This document shows positions 8,427 through 15,459 of a DNA stretch of 45,190 nt, piece by piece (position 1 is the first letter of the stretch; each line of letters begins with the position of its first letter). The notes beneath the pieces were generated by a model. That model was given only the letters and a program-made list of their open reading frames with translations, ran no database searches and was not told the origin of the DNA. Position numbers and translations under genes: made by a program. The stretch is from positions 1-45,190 of the forward strand of contig JAJFUQ010000036.1 in NCBI GenBank assembly GCA_021372355.1, given 5' to 3'. The stretch is from Nocardiaceae bacterium. GTDB taxonomy: Bacteria > Actinomycetota > Actinomycetes > Mycobacteriales > Mycobacteriaceae.

Positions 8427-9932
8427 ATGTTCGGTTCCGATATCTCTCGTCGCGGCTTTCTGCGGGGCTCGGCGGTGTTGGGCGCGGGACTCGCCCTGCC
8501 CTCGCTGTCCGCCTGCTCGGAAGCCCCTGCCGCGGCGGCGATGAGTTCACTCCATACGTTGCTGCCGGGCCGGGTCGTGCGGCCCGGGGACCCGGACTAC
8601 ACGTCGTTCGTCACACCGTGGAACCTCGCGTGGCAAAAAGCGCGACCGAAGGCCGCCGCGATCGTGCGAGCGTCGAGTACCGACGATGTCGCTGCCGCAC
8701 TCCGATGGGCGCACGAGACGGGCACCGCGATCGTTGCCCGGTCTGGGGGTCACTCGTACGCGGGCTACTCGACGACGCCGGGCGTCGTGATCGACGTGTC
8801 GCGGATGACGAGTGTGGGGTTCAACCCCTCGACGAACGTGGCCACGCTCGGCGGAGGTGTCCGCAATATCCACGCCGGTGCCGAATTTCAGAAAATCGGC
8901 CGAACGATCACCCACGGACGTTGCTACCAGGTCGGATACGCCGGCCTCGTGCTCGGCGGCGGGATCGGGTTCAACGTGCGCCGACTCGGAATGACGTGCG
9001 ATCAACTCATCGAGACGACTGTCGTCCTGGCGTCCGGTGAGGTCGTTCGCGCGGCACCCGACGAGAATTCCGATCTGCTGTGGGCGGCCAAGGGCGGCGG
9101 CGGTGGAAACTTCGGAATTCACACCAGCTTCGTCGTGCAGACCTACGACGCGCCACCGGTCACCGTGTTCGACATTCTGTGGCGGGAGAATGTCGAGCAG
9201 GTTCTGCGGTGGCTCCTCGACTTCGTCCGATATGCACCTCGCGAATTCGGCGCAAAGATCACGGTGCGAGCCACCCCACAGCCGTCGGGGCCACCGCGTG
9301 TCACCGTCGGTCTTCTCGGTCAGCTCGTCGGAACGCTCGACGAAACGACGGCTCTGCTCGATCCCGCGTTTGCCATCGCCGAGCCCGACCGGTCTTACGG
9401 CTTCCTCCGCGAAGCGTCCTACTGGGATGGACAGAAGAGGCTGTCGGACGAGGGCACTCCGGAGCGGTCCGCCGAGCGATCGGTGTTCATCAACAACTCA
9501 CTCGGGGACGACGGCGTCGCGTTGATCCTCGACCACATGCGCAAGTGGCCGCCGCACAAGGGACTTGCCCAGTGGAAAGCATTTGCGACCGGCGGCGCGG
9601 CCAACGACGTCGCGCCGACTGCGACGGCATTCGTTCATCGCCAGAGTTGGATGTTGGCCGCGATCGACGTGGCGTGGGAAGGCGATGACCCGGAGTCGGA
9701 CATCAGCACGTCTCTCGGCTGGCTCGACGAGTTCCATGCCGCGTTGGCGCCGTATGGGTCCGGGGCGTACCAGAACTTTCTCGATCCGCGCGAAAGAGAT
9801 TGGGCGCAGGCCTATTACGGCGAGAACTTCGGCCGCTTAGTCAACGTCAAACGAAAGTACGACCCGCGGAACGTCTTCCACAACGGACAGTCGATCCCGC
9901 TGGATGTGATGGCGTTCGTCAATTCGAGGTGA
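8427..9932 (+). CDS. Tat-exported lipoprotein FAD oxidase, berberine-bridge (BBE) family
   Basis: A 501-aa FAD-linked oxidoreductase. The N-terminus has SRRGFLRGS (7-15), a Tat motif, then LSAC (27-30), a lipobox, so it is probably anchored outside the membrane as a lipoprotein. The PCMH FAD domain has RSGGHSYAGYS, where His109 is the usual covalent FAD site, and GRCYQVGYAG, where Cys166 is the second site of bicovalent flavoenzymes. The BBE domain ends with QNFLDPRERDWAQAYYGENF and KRKYDPRNVFHNGQSI. It starts three bases after the molybdoenzyme stop. Family members oxidise sugars, alkaloids or cannabinoids; the substrate here is not visible. Its 3' end overlaps the convergent membrane-protein gene by 14 bases. 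Confidence 0.9.
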   Translation: MFGSDISRRGFLRGSAVLGAGLALPSLSACSEAPAAAAMSSLHTLLPGRVVRPGDPDYTSFVTPWNLAWQKARPKAAAIVRASSTDDVAAALRWAHETGTAIVARSGGHSYAGYSTTPGVVIDVSRMTSVGFNPSTNVATLGGGVRNIHAGAEFQKIGRTITHGRCYQVGYAGLVLGGGIGFNVRRLGMTCDQLIETTVVLASGEVVRAAPDENSDLLWAAKGGGGGNFGIHTSFVVQTYDAPPVTVFDILWRENVEQVLRWLLDFVRYAPREFGAKITVRATPQPSGPPRVTVGLLGQLVGTLDETTALLDPAFAIAEPDRSYGFLREASYWDGQKRLSDEGTPERSAERSVFINNSLGDDGVALILDHMRKWPPHKGLAQWKAFATGGAANDVAPTATAFVHRQSWMLAAIDVAWEGDDPESDISTSLGWLDEFHAALAPYGSGAYQNFLDPRERDWAQAYYGENFGRLVNVKRKYDPRNVFHNGQSIPLDVMAFVNSR

Positions 9933-10719
9933 CCGGAACGGTTTTCTCCGTCCGATCGGCGCACAGCTTCGTTAGCACCACACCGGCGACGATGAACCCG
10001 GTTCCGATCGGCCACGGGTAGTCGTCCACGAACAACGCGACGATTCCGATGACCGTGAGCAACGGAAAGACCTGTGCCAGGAACGCGGTCAATGGCGGCC
10101 CGTCGCCGGTTCCATCGGTCTGCGCTTCGATCCGCTGCGGGTACCACAGCGTGAATTGCACGGCGATGATCATCGGGACGATCGGGATGATCCAACCGGT
10201 CCACAGATTGTCCGGGGTGTGCAGAACACCGTCGCCATAGAGACCGGACAGGGCTTGGATGACGAACGCCGCCGCCCACACACCGGAAATGATGTAGTTC
10301 GTCCGAAGGAAGATCGGTGAGTCCCAGATTTCTTCCGGCGCCTCCTCCTTCGCATACGCGAGGGTGAAGGGCCGCCGAATGACGATCGAACCGACGACGA
10401 TGATCATCAGGGCGATGTTGGCGAGTTCACCGCCCCACAGTTCGAGCCAATCGTTGACCGACTTCGAAGTCGTGGCGACGACGATCGACAGAATGCCGAA
10501 GAAGGCGACGTCGGCGTATTCGAGCATCTTGGGTTTACCACCCCGCACCCAGCCGATGCACAACAAGACCAGCGCGATCCCGAATGCCACGCCGGCCGCG
10601 AGTTCGAGCGTGCCTTTCCCCTGGAGCAGGGCATAGACGATCCACGGTGACAGTCCCGCCAGCGGATTGCTGAGAATCCGGTCGAGAAGAGGTTCCTTTT
10701 CTTCTTCGGTAGCGGTCAT
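9919..10719 (-). CDS. Multi-span membrane protein of unknown function, coupled to the POT transporter
   Basis: A 266-aa protein from MTATEEEKEP, whose ATG overlaps the stop of the upstream POT gene (ATGA). It has about seven or eight hydrophobic segments in a paired pattern: ...AGLSPWIVYALL, VAFGIALVLLCIGWV, YADVAFFGILSIVVA, IALMIIVVGSIVI, then a polar loop and a second set including IIPIVPMIIAVQFTLW and LLTVIGIVALFV. The IVIRRPFTLAYAKEEAP loop is faintly like intracellular septation protein A families, but I cannot assign it. The coupling suggests it acts with, or is regulated like, the transporter. Confidence 0.75.
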   Translation of the reverse strand: MTATEEEKEPLLDRILSNPLAGLSPWIVYALLQGKGTLELAAGVAFGIALVLLCIGWVRGGKPKMLEYADVAFFGILSIVVATTSKSVNDWLELWGGELANIALMIIVVGSIVIRRPFTLAYAKEEAPEEIWDSPIFLRTNYIISGVWAAAFVIQALSGLYGDGVLHTPDNLWTGWIIPIVPMIIAVQFTLWYPQRIEAQTDGTGDGPPLTAFLAQVFPLLTVIGIVALFVDDYPWPIGTGFIVAGVVLTKLCADRTEKTVPVTSN

Positions 10720-12188
10720 CGCACACCTGCCATTTTCTTGGAGACCCACGGCGAGACGCCCGCCAGGCATACGCCGACGACAATCGATGCAAGTCCCGTC
10801 CACAGAAAGAACGGGTCGTCGTTCTTCGGGTTGTAGAACCCGGCCAGGGTGCCCGACGCCGCAGTCCCAAGCGCGACCGACAGGAAGAACAACGCGACCA
10901 TCTGGGTTCGGAAGGCTTGCGGCGCAAGCTTGGTCGCCAACGACAGGCCGACTGGAGAAAGCAGCAGTTCAGCGAAGGTGAACAGCAGGATGATGAACAC
11001 CAACGAGACCAGCGGGGTGCTTCCCGGACCGGGGTCGGTAAACGGGATGAAAGCCAAGAACGCCAAGCCCATGATGATCGTTCCGCCCGCGAACTTTATC
11101 GGGGTCCGCGGCTGACGGTCGCCGAGCTTGGTCCACATCGCCGCGAAGACGCCCGCGAAAGTGACGATCATGATCGGGTTGATGGACAGCACCCACGACG
11201 GCGGGAACTCCCAACCGAAAATGTGCCGATCCAGCCGGGTGTCCGCAAAGACCGGAATCGTCGTGAACTGCTGCTGGTACAGCGACCAGAACACGGCACT
11301 TGCGAGGAACATCGGAATGAACGCGACGACTCGGCTCCGCTCCACGGCCGTGATCTGCTTGCTCGAGAGAATCACCGCGAAGTACGCGACCGCCGCTGCT
11401 GCAGTGATGCCGATGACGACGTCGGAGAGGTTCGCCGCCGTGACGAGCCCCGAGCCGATGACCGCGCCGATGACCACAAGCACACCCACCGCGGCCCAGA
11501 TAAACCGCATCCGCTCCGCCGGGAGTAGCGGGTGCGATGGGTCTGCGCCCGCGGAACCGAGACTCTTCCGACCGATCGCGTACTGAATCAACCCGAGCGC
11601 CATGCCAATCGCAGCAGCCGCGAAACCGACATGGAAACCGATCTTGCTCTGCAGCAGACCGGTCAGCAGCGGGCCAACCAGCGCGCCGAGGTTGATCCCC
11701 ATGTAGAAGATGGAGAAACCTGCATCCCGCCGCGGGTCGCCGGGCTCGTAGAGTTCGCCCACGATCGATGTGGCGTTGGCTTTCACGCCACCACTGCCGA
11801 CGCCGATAAGGGACAGCCCGACAGCGACGCCGGTGATCCCTGGGAGGATCGCGAGCGACAGGTGGCCGAACATGATCATGATGGCGCTGTAGAAGAGCGT
11901 TCGCTCCGAGCCCAACAGGCGGTCCGCAACCCAGCCGCCGAGAATCGTCGAAAGGTAAACCAAGCCGCCGTACGCCCCGACGATGCTCGTCGCGGAGTCC
12001 TTGTCGTATCCAAGTCCGCCCTCGGCGGCGGAGTAGTAGAGATAGAAGAGCAGGATGCCCTGCATGCCGTAGAACGAGAATCGTTCCCACATCTCGACGC
12101 CGAACAGATTCGCGAGCGCGAAGGGCTGCCCGAAGAAGCTCCGCGACCGACCTGGAGCAGTCAATGGCGCATTGATGTCAGTAGCCAC
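10716..12188 (-). CDS. POT/PTR family proton-dependent oligopeptide transporter
   Basis: An MFS-type importer of di- and tripeptides driven by protons, 490 aa from the GTG at 12188. The motif EMWERFSFYGMQG near residue 33 is the ExxER(F/Y) proton-coupling motif of POT proteins. FSIFYMGINLGALVGPLL matches the PTR2 signature FYxxINxG. About twelve to fourteen membrane spans are visible. The frame extends further upstream to 12239, but that extension (RRRLIIRTWRQP) is unlike the family, whose members start shortly before SFFGQPFALANLFG. A G-rich stretch lies just before the GTG. The gene is divergent from the EcsC-like gene and leads a two-gene operon. Confidence 0.92.
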   Translation of the reverse strand: MATDINAPLTAPGRSRSFFGQPFALANLFGVEMWERFSFYGMQGILLFYLYYSAAEGGLGYDKDSATSIVGAYGGLVYLSTILGGWVADRLLGSERTLFYSAIMIMFGHLSLAILPGITGVAVGLSLIGVGSGGVKANATSIVGELYEPGDPRRDAGFSIFYMGINLGALVGPLLTGLLQSKIGFHVGFAAAAIGMALGLIQYAIGRKSLGSAGADPSHPLLPAERMRFIWAAVGVLVVIGAVIGSGLVTAANLSDVVIGITAAAAVAYFAVILSSKQITAVERSRVVAFIPMFLASAVFWSLYQQQFTTIPVFADTRLDRHIFGWEFPPSWVLSINPIMIVTFAGVFAAMWTKLGDRQPRTPIKFAGGTIIMGLAFLAFIPFTDPGPGSTPLVSLVFIILLFTFAELLLSPVGLSLATKLAPQAFRTQMVALFFLSVALGTAASGTLAGFYNPKNDDPFFLWTGLASIVVGVCLAGVSPWVSKKMAGVR

Positions 12189-12403
12189 CGCGACCCCCGC
12201 AGGTTGTCTCCATGTCCGAATTATCAGTCTGCGGCGCATACCTCAACAACCGTTCAGACAAAACGGTCGGTGCGTGAAAAAGTGCTGGCCCACAAATTAA
12301 TTCAAGACTCAACCAGGAAAGCCCGGAACCGCACGTGTGGCGCTGGCGACTGCTTGCGGCACGCTGTGCGGTCGACCGCTAATCTCGATGACACAACCCT
12401 CGT

Positions 12404-13162
12404 ATGAGTGTTGAAGGACTGAAAGGGCAACTCGTGGTCAGCGTCGTTAGCGGGGCCGTCGACAAAGCGGTCATCAAGGTCCTCGATCACGGCAGCAGGC
12501 TGCAGGCACCTGCCGTGTCCGCGTATGTGAACCACCTGCGCAAGAGTCACCCGGACGAAACTCCGGAACAGATCATCAACCGACTCGAGGGACTGTTCCT
12601 TCTCGCGGTGACCGGCAGCGGCGGCGCCGTCGGTGCTGCGGCTGCTCTGCCCGGCGTCGGCACGCTCGCCTCGCTCGGCGCGATCTCGGCGGAGACGGCC
12701 TTCTTCCTCGAGGCGTCCGCGCTCTACACGCTCGCCGTTGCGCACGTCCACGGGGTGAATCCCCTCGACAACGAGCACCGCCGGGCACTCGTCATCGCGG
12801 TCGCGCTCGGTGACACCGGAATGGGCATCGTCGAACGAGCGGCCGGACACTCGGCGAAGAACTGGGGAACCGTGCTCGGCACGAAGCTCCCCGGTATCGG
12901 CGACGTCAACGATTCGCTCATCAAGAAGTTCATCTTCAACTTCTTCAAGAAGCGCGCGCTACTGATGTTCGGCAAGATCATCCCGGCCGGCATCGGTGCC
13001 GCAGTCGGTGCCATAGGTAACCGCGCCCTCGCGAAGACGATCATCGAGAACGCGCACACCGCCTTCGGTCCGGCTCCCGCTCGTTTCCCCGAGCCGGTGA
13101 TCGTCGACGCGGAAGTCGTGTCGAACGACGCGGCGACCGGCCCCGCGATCACGGAGTCGTAG
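12404..13162 (+). CDS. EcsC-family-like protein
   Basis: A 252-aa protein without a signal peptide. It holds a glycine/alanine-rich amphipathic stretch (GSGGAVGAAAALPGVGTLASLGA, about 66-88), then ETAFFLEASALYTLAVAHVHG and DNEHRRALVIAVALG, and near the end the GKIIPAGIGAAVGAIGNRALAK segment. This order resembles the EcsC family, whose members are membrane-associated and of uncertain function. A TAATCT box at 12380-12385 could be its -10 with a very short leader and no clear ribosome site. An ABC ATPase begins two bases after the stop and a permease follows, so the set recalls the ecsABC arrangement of Bacillus with the EcsC-like gene first. Assigned by eye. Confidence 0.7.
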   Translation: MSVEGLKGQLVVSVVSGAVDKAVIKVLDHGSRLQAPAVSAYVNHLRKSHPDETPEQIINRLEGLFLLAVTGSGGAVGAAAALPGVGTLASLGAISAETAFFLEASALYTLAVAHVHGVNPLDNEHRRALVIAVALGDTGMGIVERAAGHSAKNWGTVLGTKLPGIGDVNDSLIKKFIFNFFKKRALLMFGKIIPAGIGAAVGAIGNRALAKTIIENAHTAFGPAPARFPEPVIVDAEVVSNDAATGPAITES

Positions 13163-13167
13163 CGCTG
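13153..13167 (+). promoter_or_regulatory. Shine-Dalgarno that decides a CTG start for the ABC ATPase
   Basis: GGAG (13153-13156) inside the end of the EcsC-like gene is eight bases before CTG at 13165. That codon is in frame with the ABC ATPase and allows its first beta strand (LEVRKLT) to be translated. There is no ATG, GTG or TTG in this frame from at least 13081 up to TTG 13228. Confidence 0.45.
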
Positions 13168-14124
13168 AGCAACAACGCCGCACTCGAGGTCCGAAAGCTG
13201 ACGACGCTGCCCGGCGCCGGCGGCGGGTTGCGTGATGTCTCGATCACGGTGAACTCGGGCGATGTGCTCGCCCTGACCGGTGGGCCGGGAGCCGGCAAGA
13301 CGACGCTCCTGCACGCACTCATCGGACTCGCGCCGATCGAGAGTGGCGCGATCGAATACGCCGGCGACCCCACGCCCGGGCACGGACTGCCCTCGCTGGT
13401 CGGTTCCGTCCTGAGCGAACCGGCACTGCACCCGAGCCGAACCGTCCGGGCTCACCTGCAGATCATCGCGACCGGTTACCGCAATGCCCGGGCACGCGTC
13501 GACGTCGTCGTCGCGCTGACCGGCCTCGCGGACTCGCTCGATCGCCCGGGACGCGACCTCGACCCGACGACATCCTTGCGGGTAGCACTCGCCTCGGCGC
13601 TACTCCCCCAGCCCGAAGTGCTGCTGATCGACGAGCCGCTGTTCGGTCCCGGCGTACAGCTATCGGCTGTCGCGCCGGTCATCGCTGCCTACGCACGAAC
13701 CGGTGGCGCGGTGATAATCGCTGGTCGTGGCCTTGCTGAACTGAGCCCGATCGCCACGCACGCCACCGTCCTCCGTCAAGGTCAGCAGGTGCTCACCGCG
13801 ACGATGCCCGCTTTGCTGACGCGCTTGCACGGCAACCTCGTCGTGGCGACCCCTGCGCCGAAGCAATTGGCCTTGACCTTGGCGTCGGCCGGATTCACCG
13901 ATGTGACGATCCGCCGCGACGGCCGCCTTCTCGTCGTCGGCTGCCCGACCTCGCGACTCGCGACCCTCTCCCACGACGCGCACATCGCCATTACGCATGT
14001 CCAGTCGGAATTCGGCAGCCTCGACGACATCTACTCGAGCAGCGCGGGCGTGCCGGCCATCCCCTGGGGATTCGGCGCGGTCGGCTCGGTGGCACAGCAG
14101 CCGAGTTGGGCGGGCCAGCGATGA
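13165..14124 (+). CDS. ABC transporter ATP-binding protein
   Basis: A stand-alone nucleotide-binding domain of about 319 aa that would power the permease encoded next. Walker A is GGPGAGKTT and Walker B is VLLIDEPL. The usual LSGGQ signature is replaced by a weak LDPTTSLRVALASALL, so ATPase geometry may be unusual. I start it at CTG 13165 because this restores the conserved first strand ALEVRKLTTLPG; the alternative TTG at 13228 cuts it off. The last 90 residues (VATPAPKQLALTLASAGFTDVTIRRDG) resemble the accessory domain of ABC-2 type ATPases. Its stop overlaps the permease ATG (ATGA). Confidence 0.85.
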   Translation: MSNNAALEVRKLTTLPGAGGGLRDVSITVNSGDVLALTGGPGAGKTTLLHALIGLAPIESGAIEYAGDPTPGHGLPSLVGSVLSEPALHPSRTVRAHLQIIATGYRNARARVDVVVALTGLADSLDRPGRDLDPTTSLRVALASALLPQPEVLLIDEPLFGPGVQLSAVAPVIAAYARTGGAVIIAGRGLAELSPIATHATVLRQGQQVLTATMPALLTRLHGNLVVATPAPKQLALTLASAGFTDVTIRRDGRLLVVGCPTSRLATLSHDAHIAITHVQSEFGSLDDIYSSSAGVPAIPWGFGAVGSVAQQPSWAGQR

Positions 14125-14837
14125 ATCCCGCCATCCTCATCGCCGAGTGGCGAAAGCTGTGGACTATCCCGGTGCTCCGCTGGGTGTTGTTCGCGCCGAT
14201 CGCGATCGGGCTCCTCGCCGGCTTGGCCGGAGGTTTCGCCCACAACGTGCAACCCGCGTTGTCGGCCGCGTGGCTCACGACGATGGCGGTCGCCGTCGTC
14301 GTCACGACGCTCGGGACGGGTAGCGAGATTCGGCACCGCACGATCGTGTCTTCCCAGCTCACCCACGGATTTCCGCGCCTTTTCACAGCGAAGCTCATCG
14401 TCGCGGCCGGTATTGGTCTGGCGTTGGGCGTGGCGTGCGCAGTCACCAGCACACTCGGCGTGGTCGTGGCTCAACAGGCTCTCAACGAGCCCGAGCAGCT
14501 CGCGGTGGTCGCCGGCTCCAGCACGATCGGAACGATCTGCTGGGCACTCGCCGGGGTCGGCCTCGGCCTCGCGATCAAGCGCGCCGACTTCCTGCTCGCC
14601 GGTGTGCTCGCCTGGTGCTTCATCGCTGAACCGCTCCTCGTCGCGGCGTTGGGAATCGTCAACGGTGCGGCATTCGTGGCCGGCCCGGCGATGTCCGCCC
14701 TCGCCCTGACCGGCATCCAGACGATGGGACAAATCGATCTGCTGACGATGCCCGTCGCCGTGCTCGCAACGGTCGTGTGGTGTGGAATCGCGGTGGGCGG
14801 CGGTTGGTGGTTGACCCGGAACCGTGCCCTCGTCTGA
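14121..14837 (+). CDS. ABC-2 type transporter permease
   Basis: A 238-aa membrane protein with about six hydrophobic spans, starting MNPAILIAEWRKLWTIP at the ATG overlapping the ATPase stop. The pattern 'E..K....R' before span 1, the loop GTGSEIRHRTIVSSQLT after span 2 (cf. the SEYR.GTI loop of ABC-2 permeases) and spans near 175-195 and 205-228 fit the family. It forms a transporter with the preceding ATPase. Cargo is unknown; with EcsC next door, a role in membrane-protein handling is conceivable but unproven. Confidence 0.85.
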   Translation: MNPAILIAEWRKLWTIPVLRWVLFAPIAIGLLAGLAGGFAHNVQPALSAAWLTTMAVAVVVTTLGTGSEIRHRTIVSSQLTHGFPRLFTAKLIVAAGIGLALGVACAVTSTLGVVVAQQALNEPEQLAVVAGSSTIGTICWALAGVGLGLAIKRADFLLAGVLAWCFIAEPLLVAALGIVNGAAFVAGPAMSALALTGIQTMGQIDLLTMPVAVLATVVWCGIAVGGGWWLTRNRALV

Positions 14838-15459
14838 CCCTCCCGGCTGGATCCGTCGCCTCGTCGCGACGTGCGTCGCATTCCGTGGCGTCGTGGTCGG
14901 TGCACTCGTGGCGACGATCGTCGCGGCTGCGGTCGAACTGACCGTCCCCCTCAACGCGAAGGGCGCCGTCGACACTGTAGGCGCACTTTCCATGATCGAG
15001 TCGCTCCCGGACGGCTTCGATCATCCCGTCGGCGAACGCGGCCGAGGTCTGTCGGCGGGGCAACGTCAGCTCATCGCATTGGCCCGGGCCGAGCTCGTCG
15101 ACCCATCGATCGTCCTTCTCGACGAAGCGACCGCGGCTCTCGACCCCGCGACCGAACGCCTCGTTCTCGACGCGAGCCGCGCCCTCACCCGCGGTCGGAC
15201 AACGGTCATCGTCGCCCACCGATTGTCGACTGCTGCGCGGGCAGATCGCATCGCGGTGATCGAGCACGGACGAGTGGTGGAAATTGGGGCACATGCGGGT
15301 CTCGTCGCAGCTGGCGGCGCTTACTCTCGTTTCTGGGAGGCGTCGCAGCGAACCCGTGCTCACAACTCGGAGTCTCCTGCGCGTGAGTCCTGGAACAGGA
15401 CTAGCCTCACTAATGGTGAAGGTTTGATTGTTTGCGAGAAAGGCGAACTTCGACCGTGA
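14824..15459 (+). pseudogene. ABC exporter remnant: transmembrane start fused to end of ATPase domain
   Basis: This frame starts like an exporter subunit (GWIRRLVATCVAFRGVVVGA, first membrane helix, ELTVPLNAKGAVDT). At about residue 50 it switches directly into the second half of an ATPase domain: SLPDGFDHPVGERGRGLSAGQ, then the Walker B region IVLLDEATAALDP and the H-loop VIVAHRLST. Five membrane helices and Walker A are missing. A normal subunit has about 580-600 aa; this has 211 with an unrelated tail. The reading frame survived, so a deletion of a multiple of three is implied, within one gene or across a tandem pair. GTG 14824 overlaps the permease end; the frame's TGA overlaps the kgd start. 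No transport function is expected. Confidence 0.85.
15386..15407 (+). promoter_or_regulatory. Palindrome and possible promoter upstream of kgd
   Basis: AGTCCTG and CAGGACT (15386-15392 and 15396-15402) form a perfect 7-3-7 palindrome. It runs into TAGCCT (15402-15407), which could be a -10 box about 50 bases before the kgd start. A regulator bound here would block that promoter. It lies inside the tail of the dead exporter frame, where no coding constraint is expected. Confidence 0.35.
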
